From: Sorghum bicolor | Taxonomy: Eukaryota > Streptophyta > Magnoliopsida > Poales > Poaceae | NCBI RefSeq assembly: GCF_000003195.3 | Contig: NC_012873.2 | Coordinates: 45,343,061 to 45,407,060 of the forward strand | Reading direction: 5' to 3' | DNA: 64,000 nt | Part shown: positions 1 to 11,297 of the stretch, piece by piece | How positions within the stretch are numbered: the stretch's first letter is position 1 | Layout of the letters: the number at the start of each line of letters is the position of its first letter | Notes under the pieces: model-generated | Databases searched by the model: none | Seen by the model: the letters and a program-made list of their open reading frames with translations, nothing else | What the model was told of the DNA's origin: nothing | Made by a program: the position numbers and the translations under genes

Positions 1-1314
1 TTAATATCATCTTCTACCTTGGATCTTCATCTTCACGAACGCAACAACTTGCTGCTGCTTCATGCAGGGAAGGGAAGGGACTCCGGCCAGGGCTCTGTCG
101 GCCGAGATAGACGGCAGCCGCGGAGGTTCACGCACAAGGCTGAGGTGGGCTGGTTGCCCCATACGGCATGGAGGATGGCCGCACGACCTCCTGCCTGCTC
201 TGCTGACCTGGCGGGCAGGGGTAGGGCGTGTGCGGAGCAGCGCAGGGCTATGGACTTGGGTGCCTCGGCTGCGGTGTGGGCGCAGGTCACCGGTGACGCC
301 ATACGGAGTCACCGTGGCCGGAAACGAAGGAGAAGATTGCGTTGTTCATGGAGATACGTCACCGGAAAAGAAAAAGAGATTAGGGAAATGATCAAACAAA
401 ATAGATTGGTGAAAAGTATGACGTGACGGTGTAGTGAACAACGAGACGAACTGGTGACGGTTTTTGTAGGGGATGTCGGAGATGGCAGAAAAAGCTTGCC
501 GTCGCCAAAAATTCGTCGAAGCTATAGGTTTCGAAACTTCGGCTTTAGATCCAAGACGATAATAGTGGTGGCTCAGAAAAGTGGTTATACTTTTGGAATC
601 AGCGCGTCAAGGGCTACACCGGCATATATATAGTGTTAGGGTTTGACGTCATGCAAAATATTGGATATTTTATTATTTTCGGATTTAATTAATTTCGTAA
701 TTAAAATAATTTCAGAAAAGTTCAGAATTGATTTTTAAGCTGTGAAAAATACTCTGAATGATCCAAAAATTTGGGGAAAATTTCTAGAGATACTTTAGAA
801 CACAAGGAATCTAAATAAAGTATTTAGAGCTCATGAAAAGATATCTAGAAGCATCTAAAAATTAAATTTTACTCGTAGAAAGGTGGGAAAATTCCAAAAA
901 AGGTGGAAAATTTTTCGAGAAGTTTTAATAGGTCGGTTGATGAAGATAAAGTCAAAAGAATGATTTAGAGTAGAAGAATAGCATCGGGGGCAACTCTATG
1001 AAAAGATTAAGACTCAGGAAAAAGAGAGTTGGTTAATGATAGACACGTCGGAGAAAGATAAACGACTTACTAAATATGCTCTAAAACTTTATCCACTCAC
1101 AACACAAGTTCAATCAATAAACAAGCATCACCACACATCAAGCAAAAGCCCGTCAAGTTAATTCAGAACAATTTAGAAATTCATATTTTTTCTATAACTA
1201 ATTTGCCCTAACTCAAACTAAATTTGGCAAATCTTATACAAATATTAAATTCATTTATATTGGTTTAGTGTTTTCTATGCACAACCTAAAATTGAAAATT
1301 TTGGGGGTGTGACA
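1..1314 (-). mobile_element. LTR (possibly partial) of a minus-strand retrotransposon
   Basis: Read on the minus strand, a clear LTR-type edge begins at 1314 with TGTCACACCCCC. This start is common in chromovirus (Tekay/RIRE3-like) LTRs of grasses; the family name is from memory. A TATATATA stretch at about 625-634 on the same strand lies roughly 680 bp inside the edge, a plausible LTR promoter position. The stretch from 1 to about 480 is GC-rich and gives overlapping short ORFs on both strands with no recognisable domain. The other end is outside the window, so neither the LTR length nor its TSD can be read. It appears to have landed in the A-family LTR remnant that begins at 1317. Confidence 0.5.
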
Positions 1315-1316
1315 CA

Positions 1317-1620
1317 GGTTGTCATCTCTAGCATGATGTAGAAGTGCTAGTATTAAATCTATATGCTTTTCTTAGAATAAATAATAAATAAAGGATCCGC
1401 AAGCGCACAGATAATACCGATGTAGCATTTTAACCGGGAGTAACCCAGGTATCGTTATTTATATTTTTACTAGACTTGCAATGGATAATGAGCAATGAGC
1501 ACTGCATATAACCATGAAGAACTTAACCATGTCTTTTATCTATCTCTCATGCAGGGTAAGTGTCACATAAGATAAATATATGAATATGAATAATAAGTGA
1601 CAGATAATAAATAAGAATTC
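1317..1620 (-). mobile_element. Fragment of an A-family LTR (3' part), minus orientation
   Basis: This stretch is the reverse complement of the last part of the LTR found at 6851-8483. It carries the shared block in which a 'ccgcaagcgcacag' segment is followed by 'taccgatgtagcatttta' and a run reading into tatttatatttttac. Similarity is obvious but diverged, so this is an old copy. It is joined head-on to plus-oriented internal sequence of the same family at about 1620, an orientation change that indicates rearrangement. No coding content. Confidence 0.6.
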
Positions 1621-2540
1621 ATAGCCATGATCAAGATTCACTTGCACCCACATATATATGCACTCTCTTACATTGGGAGTAGACACAAAACATGCCTTCC
1701 ATTTAGATCCACCCAAAATGTTTCTCTCCTACACTGGGAGTGAACACTAAAAAGATCCCTGATAGGTTTTTCATCCACCAAATAAATGCTCCAATTCTTG
1801 ATGCTATCTCTCAAAAGTCTTTGTTGTCAAAAAGAGTCATGAGCTATGCAAAAGTTATAAAGAAAAAATATATATATATAGGGAGTTAAAAAAGGGACTA
1901 GTGTCCTAGAGATGAAAACAATGAGTACTCAGATACTTGCCTCCCTAAAAGTAAAAAAGAGAGAGAAAAAAAAGAAAAGAAATAATAATAATAAGATAGC
2001 TCATGTTCTCTGGCCAAGTTTTTAAATTCAAAAGAGAGATATATTCAAGGAGTATAGTAGAATTAGGTTTCTTCAACTCTACCATATATCCATTAAATAT
2101 CCACACACATGCACATCTTGATCTAAGAGTATGATATTTCGCTCCTCGGGTTCAGGATTTGACTTTATAATATATGCAACACAAGTATGCCACAACATCT
2201 ATCTCTACCTGAGCTCCACATAAACTATTAGTTGTAGGAAGAGAAGAGCATAATAAGATACACCATTGAGCGATCGAGAGTACCATTTGAGGAGTAATAG
2301 TGATCTATGCTTTCCTTTTGTAAAAACTTTAAAAACTTTAAGTTGTTAAGATGTGAATCTGGGAAGATGACTTTGCTTCGAGAACTGTTCCACTTTTCAA
2401 CCACCCAAGGACATATGTTAGCTAATGCCACATATCCCACTTGTGTGAGTAATGTTTTGGAATAATTTTTATGTTAGCTATATATTTTTCGATGTCATGA
2501 TCATGATTACTTTTATCTTTAACCTTTACTCGAGGACGAG
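1621..2540 (+). mobile_element. 3' internal (non-coding) remnant of an Athila-like Gypsy element
   Basis: The order of motifs matches the non-coding 3' region of element A at about 12370-13390: 'atcaagattcacttgcac', 'gggag' blocks, 'aaataaatgctc', and an approach to 'cgaggacgag'. The match is diverged. It continues beyond the solo LTR at 2541-4517 into 4523-4545, where a polypurine tract precedes the LTR at 4546. No ORF with a recognisable product was seen. A short TA run and A-rich stretches occur at about 1865-1985. Confidence 0.5.
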
Positions 2541-3149
2541 TGAAAGCCCTAGTTTGGTTTTGGATAATTGATGAAACCCTAGTACTAACCTCTATGCTAA
2601 GTATGTGTAGACTTAATGTGGTTGGTACATGCCAAGTGATGGAGCAAGAGATGATCATGGTGATGATGGTGATGACCACAAGATGATCAAGTGCTCAACT
2701 TGGAAAAGAAGAAAGAGAAAAACAAAACCCTATGGAGTTCATGGCAAAGGTATTGCTTAGGGTTTTCGTTTTGGTGATCAAGACACCATAGAGGGTGTGA
2801 TCACATTTAGGATAGATAGCCGTACTATAAAGAGGGGAATTCTTTGGCTAAGCGGTTATCAAGTGCCACTAGGTGTCATTGTTTATGTGCATGCATTCAG
2901 AACCTAGTGAGCTAACTTAACTCTTTCGAAGAAAATAATTGTGAAAATGCTAACACATGTGCACATGTTGGTTTACACATTGTGGTGTTGGCACACTTTG
3001 AGAAGGAGGTTGAGGTTGAAGGGAAGAGAGAGGATGGGTTCCTCTCTCCCTCCCGCTGAGCTTGCGAGGCGAGATTCGGCGCTTCTTGAGAAAATGAAGT
3101 GCATATTTTCTATTGCGCCCGTGGGAAGTTTGGAGAACCGGACGCTGGC

Positions 3150-3600
3150 TGCAGAAGCACCGAATGCTGAGCCTACACGTCCGGCGTGCTGTGGTGCTTG
3201 TCTTGGCTAGGGTTAAGCACCGGACGGTGAGCACCGGACGCAGGGTGACTCCTGTTCATGCGTCCGGTGCTATCTGACTACTGAGGGTAAACCTAACTGA
3301 GAGCACCGGACGCTCAGGGTGCGTCCGGTGGCTCGCATCCGGTGACCCTGTGAGTTTGCGAACTGCCCTACATTTAAGACCGGTGACCACCGGACGGTCC
3401 GGTGCTCAGCGTCCGGTGACCTCGCGCGTTTGCAGACCTCTCTGTGTTTTAGACCGTTGTGCACCGGATGCGTCCGGTGGTCTGCAGGTTACCGTTAGAC
3501 TTCGACGCGTGAGATTCAAAGAGCTGACATGTGGCTACTTTTGGAGCACCGGACGCTCTGTTCCAGCGTTCGGTGCCTCCTGCTTGAGCATCCGGTGACC
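3150..3600 (+). repeat. Palindromic CCGGACGCGTCCGG array in the LTR U3
   Basis: The stretch is filled with full and half copies of the palindrome CACCGGACGCGTCCGGTG, several mutated from CG to TG or CA. It ends about 50 bp before the TATA box at 3651, so it occupies the position of a U3 enhancer. Equivalent arrays occur in the Copia LTRs at 24700-25165 and 33085-33522, and a heavily decayed one at 44200-44640. Confidence 0.8.
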
Positions 3601-3650
3601 TCGTGTTTTGCCCAATGAAAGAGCCAACGGCTCTATTTCTTTGAGAGGCT

Positions 3651-3658
3651 TATAAATA
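3651..3658 (+). promoter_or_regulatory. TATA box of the solo Copia LTR
   Basis: TATAAATA lies about 1.1 kb into the LTR, directly after the palindromic array. The same box in the same context occurs at 44667-44674 (+), and on the minus strand at 24656-24663 and 33027-33034. Confidence 0.7.
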
Positions 3659-4531
3659 CGTGTTTGGCCAGCTTGGGGCTCACCTTTTGGCATTCTAACA
3701 TACTTGACATCCTTGTGAGCCTAAGCAAACACCTCTCACTCATCTCCTTCATAGATTATTTATCTTTCTGAGATTGGGAGTGATTCCAAGTGCATTTGCT
3801 TGAGTGATTGCATCTAGTGGCACTTGGGGATCGATTTGGCTGCGGTTTTCTTGTTACTCTTGGTGGTTGTCGCCACCTAGACGGCTTGGAGCAGCGGAGG
3901 AGCTTTGGCACGAGTTGGTGATTGTTCGTGGCCATCTCCCGGTGTTTGTGAGGGGTCTTGTACCTTCCCCGGCGGAGAGCCGAAAGGTAACTCTAGTATA
4001 GTGCTCATGTCATTGAGTTACCTCACTTGTGGGTAGGTTCTTGTGGTGTCCTAGTGAGGATGAGGTTTGTGCTACACCTCTTAGCCACCGAACCACCAAG
4101 TATTGGTCGACACAACGGGGACGTAGCGTGCCAGCAAGCACGTGAACCTCGGGAGAAAAATTGGTGTCTCAATTGTGTTTGATTGGCATTCTCCCGGTGC
4201 TTGATTGTTTATATTGGTGATTGGTTCATCCCCTACACGGTGGTATAAATATCTCATCCTATCTTTACTTACCGCAAACTAGTGTAATTAGTTTAGTTGC
4301 TTACTTTGCCTTGTGTAGCATAGTTCACTAGTGTAACTTGTAGAGACTTAGTTCTTGTGTGCATAGTGATTGTAGCAACTAGAATTGTTGGATAGGTGGC
4401 TTGCAAACACCTCTTTAGAGCTAGAGCAAAAGCTTTGCTTTGTTTTTTACTAACCTCTTGCTCTAGTGAGTTGTAGAATTTTTAAATAGGCTATTCACCC
4501 CCCCTCTAGCCATATCAACGAGCAAAGAGCA

Positions 4532-4545
4532 AATGTGGGGGAACT
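4532..4545 (+). other. Polypurine tract of the old C-family element
   Basis: The purine-rich stretch ATGTGGGGGAACT directly precedes the LTR start TGTTGACGG at 4546. It is equivalent to the AGCTTGGGGGAGTT tract before the 3' LTRs of elements A and B. Confidence 0.65.
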
Positions 4546-6109
4546 TGTTGACGGTGGATAACGTCAACTTTTATTAGAACTTTAGACATGAAAGGATACA
4601 TGAATACCCACTAGTCTAGAGTTTAAATTGACAATTTCCACAAGTTTTGCATGTTTCATATTTCCTAGGGATTATACCAAAAAAGCATAAAAGAAGGATT
4701 ACAGTGCATAATTACCATGAAACTTATCCGCGATGGAAAATATCATCATCAGGCTCAGGAAGGGTCTAGAAGACACCCGAAGGAGGGAGAGAAGAGGAGA
4801 GAGCGAAGGAGGAGCCGGATCTGTCGGATCTTCCTTGACATTGTACTTTTGCAGTATCTGGTTCATCATTCACAATCTTCAGGTGCCTTAATTACTATTC
4901 TAAGTTCTTTATTTACTTAATTTCAGTACTTTAAGTTCATTTATTAGTTTCTCGCTTGCATCAAGTGCTCTAGTCTTTGCAACGCTAGAGTAGTAATTAA
5001 TAGGTTTGGCGTGGTGCTTAGTCTATATATTACCTAGAATTACACCTAGTTCTACGTATAGTTGTGGTAGCCCTAGGTTGAGACAGCCCTGACGGCCGAC
5101 GTATTCCACCATGTTTGGATTGGTGTTGTAGGACCGTAGTCGGAGCTTCCTAGTCCCCTTTCTCATCTGTTTGTGGCTAGTGTTCTGATGTCCCAAAATA
5201 AGTAGACTTTAAAGTCAATTCGATTTATAGATCCATTAGAGAACCCTTATAAACATCCTCTCTACCCACTAATAATACTTTGACCTTTACCGTTGGACGA
5301 TCTTGAACCTTAATTAGTACACTTCGTGTTCCTTGTGAAAAATCGATACTCTGGAATACTCTCGGGTGAAAGCTACATCGGTATCCATGCGCTTGCGGAT
5401 TTCTCTGTTTGCGTTTCAAATACCCAACAATCCTCTGTAGTTCACCCTCCGTACGTAGGACAAGCATGGGCGCAGTCACGAAGGAGGTGACCCTTGTGTC
5501 TTAATACCCTCATTAGTTGATGCCCCTTTACATGTAATTATGATATAGGGTTGACTTAACGATGATTTCTAGATGTAATTCCACTAATTAGAGTTATTCA
5601 TTAGCGTAGTTATAGAATTTCCTTAGATCCAACTCCCTAATTTATCCATTGGCTAACTATGATTATGACTAGTAGATGCTCTAATGATTATCTTTAGTTA
5701 TGATACTTGATGATTATGCTATCACTATTATTTATCCATATTTATCTTGTGACCTCTGCCTGTTATAACTAGATTATATGATTTGGGTAATATCGTTTAT
5801 TCATCCTATATAGTTTCTTATCAATATAATAGATTATAGTTTAACACTTAGACTTCCCAGTAGTATAAATATAAATCGACAACCTAGATACTTTCCTATG
5901 TAAAATGCTACAACGGTATAATTATCTGTCCGCTTGCAGAACCTATTTAGTTTATAATTATATTCATATCTTTGATTCTTTGTCTAGTTGTAGTAGAACA
6001 TGTGAATCTATATTAAATTCCTAGCAATATAATTAGGGATGACAACCGACTTCATGCTTAGGAATGTTAGAGTGGTTAGTTGTTATTTGATAAGTTAATT
6101 ATATGCCGT
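4546..6109 (+). mobile_element. Old LTR of the C family with PPT before and PBS-like site after it
   Basis: The first bases TGTTGACGGTGGATAACGTC match the LTR start of element C read on the minus strand. The 3' part has the family block 'tataaatataaatcg...gcttgcag'. A polypurine tract (atgtgggggaact) ends at 4545, and a degenerate tRNA primer site follows at 6117-6134. A PPT on the left and a PBS on the right of one LTR is the layout expected of an internal-LTR-internal junction from unequal recombination. The exact right edge is an estimate. A short minus-strand ORF at 5225-5479 is judged spurious. Confidence 0.7.
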
Positions 6110-6116
6110 GCATTTC

Positions 6117-6134
6117 TGGTGTTGTTGCTAGGAG
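6117..6134 (+). other. Degenerate primer-binding site
   Basis: TGGTGTTGTTGCTAGGAG aligns with the intact site TGGCGCCGTTGCCGGGGA of elements A and B. Most differences are C-to-T or G-to-A changes at CpG-type positions, as expected of old methylated DNA. Confidence 0.55.
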
Positions 6135-6171
6135 TAGGGTTTATCTCAATTTTTAGTGATGATGGTAGTAA

Positions 6172-6473
6172 ATGTCAACAATCAACAAAGAACTAGCCGT
6201 TCTCAATGAAGAAAGAACACAGCTGTTAGCTAGACTAAAGATTGTTGATGACATAATCAGACAAAAAGAAGAAGCTCTATCCAAGATCCCTGCATCCTTA
6301 ACTGACCAGAAAAGAAAATCATGGCAAGTTTGAAGATCAAACTAGATAAAATTAAGCATGAAAAGAAAGTTAAGATTCCTAGATCAGCCGAAGAAGATCG
6401 TCAACAAATAGCCAAAATAGATAGCATTAGGCTTTCGGCTTTAAATTCTATTAAGTCTGCATTAAACATGTAA
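6172..6473 (+). pseudogene. Frameshifted short coiled-coil ORF downstream of the old PBS
   Basis: Two overlapping frames, 6172-6333 (53 codons) and 6321-6473 (50 codons), encode Lys/Glu/Leu-rich helices of coiled-coil character. The first begins MSTINKELAVLNEERTQLLA and the second ends SIRLSALNSIKSALNM. The overlap and similar composition suggest one ORF broken by a frameshift. It lies where gag would start in this element but shows no gag, zinc-knuckle or protease motif, and I do not recognise it. Element C is inserted 14 bp after its last stop codon. Confidence 0.4.
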
Positions 6474-6487
6474 TATAAAGAAGTGTC

Positions 6488-6850
6488 TGTTGGTATAAAT
6501 TAACTGCACTCCTTTAAATAAGATTTAAGTAAGATTATCCATAAGCGCACAGATATCATACCAATGCCACATTTTACCAGGGGGTTTTAAATATAATACC
6601 CACATGAAAGGTCTATATGTAGAACTTATAACTATAACTTATACTATTGGTGTAAATGATAAACCATAACTAGAATCCTACTCATAACAGCGATAAGTCA
6701 CTTGATAAAAGATATAAGATAAATAATGATCAGTCATCATAAATAGATAAATATCAGAGCTCTTCTAGTCATAGTAATAACTACCCATTGGATAAACTCA
6801 GGAACCAACACAGCTGTCACCTACGTGGACTACCACACAACCCGGCACAT
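6488..6850 (-). repeat. 3' LTR of element C, outer part (interrupted by element A)
   Basis: In plus orientation it starts TGTTGGTATAAATTAACTGC and matches 21468-22040. Near 6790 the copy lacks about 205 bp present in the other LTR (about 21783-21987). The LTR resumes at 15028 after the inserted element. Confidence 0.85.
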
Positions 6851-8483
6851 TGTTGACGGTCCTTAAGTATCAAATTTAATTATCAAATAAACAAAGAAAA
6901 GGATCCAAATGCAACCGACACCCAGACTTAGGGTTTTATCTGACAGAATTCCACGAGTTTTGGTGTTTGTCTATTTCTACAGGAGGGTTATTAGGAAATA
7001 CGGAAGAAAGGCTCACACGTCGGGATTACATAGAGATATTAACGTGCTGCGCAATTTTCTATCATCTAGAAGACTCCAGAAGCCACGGGAACGAAGCGGA
7101 GGCAGAACGGGGCCTGGCCTAGGGCGCCCGCCCCCCTTTGGTGCCCAATCAGAGTCCTCTTCGGGGATCATGCTCCACCGACCTAAAGGATCAAGGATAA
7201 CCGTTCAATAAATGTCGGTTTGATCCGACGGCCCATATTCACTTGGAAGGACTATATAACCAGACCCCCTGGCCCCTGGAGGAGAGCACCTCTCAACCCT
7301 AATTCATTATTCATCAGGGAGAAGAAGCCTCTGATCAAGCCCTAGAGCCACCACATCAATTAGATCTCTAGATTAGCATAGCTACATAGGATTAGAACTA
7401 GAAGGACTCAATCTTCGATTGGTTTCCGGATCTATCAAGAGGATTCTTGGTAATTCTCTATTGTTCTTCAATTGTTCATCTTTGTTCTTTGATATTATGA
7501 ATATGACTTTGTTCTACTTCAATATATTGGTTATGACTTTGCTCTACTTGTTTATATTTGCAATTATATTGTTCTTAGTTTATCATAGTTATATACTTGG
7601 CTTAGCTAGATTGGCATTATATACATGTTTAGGATCGTATAGCGTTTATCCATCAGATCCATGAGTAAATGATAGATATTGTGTATGTGTGGTGCCTATA
7701 CCGTATTTATCTGTGATTGTACCCTATATGCCAGATCGCGGGGTAGTTCGTGGTAGTGACAGCTCCATTGATTCTTATATAGTCCCCCTCTCGTGTATTG
7801 GGCTAGCAGAGCAACATTATTATAGGGGAGTGATTGCGATGTTTCTCATATTCCTTGATAATATCACTATGCATGGGTGTAGTCCTGTCTCACAATGATT
7901 GCTAAGTATAATTGCACTAACTATGATATGCTAGACTGTATAGTTAAGAATAACTTAGGAAATATTCTTGTAGATTGTCCTAATTCCATGCTAATGACTT
8001 GCTAGAATATCTAATTGAGGTGCTTATCATATTTATATGTGTCTAAGTTATGCTGATCAGATTAATTATCTTTGTCACCATTCATTATTTTATATATCCT
8101 TTATGTGACACTTATCCCTGTATGAAGGAGATAGATAAATGTTCTCAATTATACATGCAATGATAGATACTCAATATTATATTCCATTATATAATCAACA
8201 TTGATGTTTAGCAATCCCTTCTCAGTGGTAAAAATATAAATAACGATACCTGGAATACTTCCCGGTTAAAATGCTACATCGGTATTAATCTGTGCGCTTG
8301 CAGATCTCATTTGTTATTTATTTAGAAGAGCAATTGCATATTTCAATACCGCGTCTTTCATGTCATGCTGGGGATGACAACTTGGCTTAAGTGGCATGAG
8401 GTATAGGTTTGGCATTTTTGGCGACGTTATCAGAATTAGAAAACTAAGTCTACTTTTGGTAGTGACGTTAAGAATGCCCAACA
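6851..8483 (+). repeat. 5' LTR of element A
   Basis: It begins TGTTGACGGTCC and ends CCCAACA. The TATA box is TATATAAC at 7253-7260. The first 280 bp are shared with the 3' LTR of element B, after which the two families differ. A frame corresponding to the LTR-encoded ORF of the other copy (14036-14437) is broken here by a TGA near 7662. Confidence 0.9.
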
Positions 8484-8491
8484 AGCATTTT

Positions 8492-8509
8492 TGGCGCCGT
8501 TGCCGGGGA
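8492..8509 (+). other. Primer-binding site of element A
   Basis: TGGCGCCGTTGCCGGGGA lies eight bases after the LTR end. From memory, this is the complement of the 3' end of plant tRNA-Asp and is the site typical of Athila-type Gypsy elements. Confidence 0.85.
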
Positions 8510-8642
8510 AGGTTGATTACTAATCAGGAATGAATATAGAATTTCGAGTCATCATTCGCATCACTAATATGATTGAGCTTATCAATTCTCTCATACAGTT
8601 TTACCCTGATATTTTTCTATTTTATCTTATGCAGGGTAATGT

Positions 8643-11297
8643 ATGAATAGAAGACATCTTCCAGGAAATTTTGTTGACAATCCCGAAGCGTTATTCAGAA
8701 AAACAAGAGCCAAGCTCAAGAAGAGATCATCAACACTTCAGCATGAAGCTTCATCCAATCAAGAAGATCACTAGAACTTGTCTTCAGAGTTCGAATTCAT
8801 GGCGAACAAATCGATCCTCGAGTTCTCAGCTCCCACTACGGACAACATCCATACTGGACCTGCTATAGAGATCGATGGCAACTTTGAGCTCAAGCCTGGA
8901 CTTATCAACATGGTGCAATCCAACCAGTTCTATGGGAAGGCACATGAAGATGCTAGTGCTCATCTCCAACACTTTCTGGAGATTTGCAGCACATTCACCA
9001 TATCAGGAGTCCCCAGAGATGCTATATTACTTCGCCTCTTCCCATTCTCACTGTTAGGGAGAGTGAAGCAGTGGTTCTACGCTACAAAGGAGAAGAATAC
9101 TATGTGGGCACTCTGCTCCACGAACTTCCTAGCTAAGTTCTTTCCCATGGGCAAGACCAATGCTCTCCGTGGGAAAATTACAAGTTTTCAGCAACAACAT
9201 GATGAATCCGTTCCAGAAGCATGGGAGCGCTTCCAAGACTACATCCTAGAATGTCCCCATCATGGAATGGAGAGCTGACTACTAATGCAGACGTTTTATC
9301 ATGGGCTCAGCAATAGTGCCCGAGAAACCATGGATGCTGCAGCTGGAGGAGCATTCCTATCACTCACCATATCACAAGCCATAGCTCTTGTGGAGAAGAT
9401 GGCGTCCAACCAAAGCTGGAATGAAGAGAGGACCCAGACACGCAAGAAAGGTGGAGGTATGCATCAGCTCAAGGAGGTAGACATGCTGTCTGCAAAGCTA
9501 GACCTGCTCATGAAGAAGCTCGATGATAGAGCTGGAGATAAGAAAGAAGTTATGCACATCTACGACTCTCACATGACTTGTGAGGAGTGTGGAGATACTG
9601 GACACTCAGGCAATCACTGCCCTAAGATGCTTGAGGATGTGAACTACATCAACAACAACAACAATAACTACTACAACCGTCCTCAACAAAATCAAGGTTG
9701 GAATCAACAAAGACCTAACTACTCAGGTAATTATCAAGGTAACAATTCTTACAATAATACTAATAATTTTCCACCTCTGAGAGAGTTAGTGTCTAATCAA
9801 GGAAAGCTAAAGGATAACCTATCTAAGAAATTGGCATCTAATGATAAAATGCTAGAAAATATAAATAATAGAATGGATAATTTCTCTACTGCCATCAAGA
9901 ATCAAATTAGCTTTAATAAAATGATTGAATCTTAGTTAAATCAAATAGCTGTTGCTGTTCCTACTACTAACCCCGGTATACCATCACAACCGGAAGAATT
10001 AGAATCTGCAAATCTTGTAGACATATTCGATGCAGGTAACTACTGGAGTAACCCCATCACTGAAGTTACTACTGACCTTCTGCTGGTCAAGAGAGGCGAT
10101 CCAGGACGCCTCGTCATCCCGATCTCCATCAGCATGGTGGACTTCCCAGAAGCACTTTGCGACTTTGGCTCTAGTGTCAACATTATGCCCAGGGTACTCT
10201 ATGAAAAATTCTTTACATATCCTTTATTAGAAACAACCATGTGTTTGCAGTTTGCAGATCAGACGATAAGTTTTCCAAAAGGAATATTGAAGAACCTCTG
10301 TGTCCGAGTTGGTACCTTATACGCCCTAGCAGACTTTGTGGTGATAGAGACTAGTAATGATGAGAGGGCACCCATCATCTTAGGCAGGCCATTCTTAAAT
10401 ACCTCGGGAGCTGTCATCTATGCTAGTGCTGCCAAGATCAGTTTCTACATCAAAGGGAGGAAGGAGACGTTTTGCTTCAAGAACAAGACTACACAAATCC
10501 CAGAGCAATCTCGACATGAATCAAGGAAGAGGACCAACAGGAGGAACAGGAACAAGCAAGTGTGGACTGAGTCAGTTAAGATGGTCACTGCAGTTCATGA
10601 AGGACAAGATCATCGACTTAAGTCACCGTTTCTGACCAAGAAGGACGACCCAGGAATGCCAAGCATCTATTGCTCCATAAATGGGTACAACTTCTACAAG
10701 ACATTTTGTGACATCGGATCGGGCGTCAACATAATGGCCACAGTCACCTATCGGCTCTTGTTCGGAACCAAGCCCTTAAAACCAACATACATTCAGCTCC
10801 AGATGGCAGATCAGACATTTCAAGAGGTTGAAGGTATAGTAACTGATGTCCCTGTCAAAATAGACGATCATTTTGTCTACACAGACTTTCAAGTTATTGA
10901 CATGGGAGAAGACAAATACGATCCACCCATCATCCTTGGAAGACCGTTCCTCAGCACCGTTAAAGCAATCATCTACATTGGAACTGGAGAAGTCCATATG
11001 CACTTCCCCTTAGAGAAGGTACGCCGCTATTTTACTGACCCTAACTATATCATTGAAGACTCTAAACAGGTAGGAAGAAGACGACGCAACCGCAACCAGA
11101 AGAGACAAATCATCAAGGATGGATGGGCAGACTACGAAGGAGAAGTTGTAAGGTCTGAAGACATACAGCTTGAATAGAACTATCCTGACGAGACCGTAGC
11201 ACCAAGTCAGGTGTGGAGAGAGAAGATAACTATACATAAAGAAGAGGCGCCGCCGGAAGCACCGACTCCGCCATCCAACGAATCCCAGGACGACTGA
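8643..11297 (+). pseudogene. gag-protease polyprotein of element A, with four in-frame stops
   Basis: One reading frame starts with ATG at 8643 and runs 884 codons to TGA at 11295-11297. It is broken only by TAG 8772, TGA 9276, TAG 9933 and TAG 11175. Each is one transition away from CAG or TGG, and the B copy has a sense codon at the last position. The capsid-like region is at about 8799-9560. A CCHC zinc knuckle (CEECGDTGHSGNHC) is at 9579-9620, followed by an Asn-rich stretch. Two aspartic-protease-like modules follow: D at 10161 in DFGSSVNIM with PIILGRPFL at 10371, then D at 10710 in DIGSGVNIM with PIILGRPFL at 10926. No RT, RNase H or integrase follows. The ATG at 8799 is an alternative start after the first stop. 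Confidence 0.85.

Larger units (their letters stand above)
2541..4517 (+). mobile_element. Solo LTR of a SIRE/Maximus-type Copia element
   Basis: The copy begins TGAAAGCCCTAG and ends ...CCATATCA. It is flanked by a perfect 5-bp target-site duplication, ACGAG, at 2536-2540 and 4518-4522. It is the same family as the LTRs of the Copia element at 23783-41626, in the opposite orientation. No internal sequence remains, as expected after LTR-LTR recombination. A TATA box lies at 3651-3658. The family's usual end reads CATATTAGGACCTTTCA, so about a dozen terminal bases are missing here and the TSD directly abuts the shortened end. It interrupts an older Gypsy remnant. Confidence 0.9.

Noticed and set aside
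19..426. Overlapping ORFs of up to 135 codons on both strands at the left edge
   Set aside because: GC-rich LTR sequence without stops; no domain, and frames overlap on opposite strands.
2941..3598. Short ORFs in both strands of the solo Copia LTR
   Set aside because: They coincide with the CCGGACGCGTCCGG array; composition explains the open frames.
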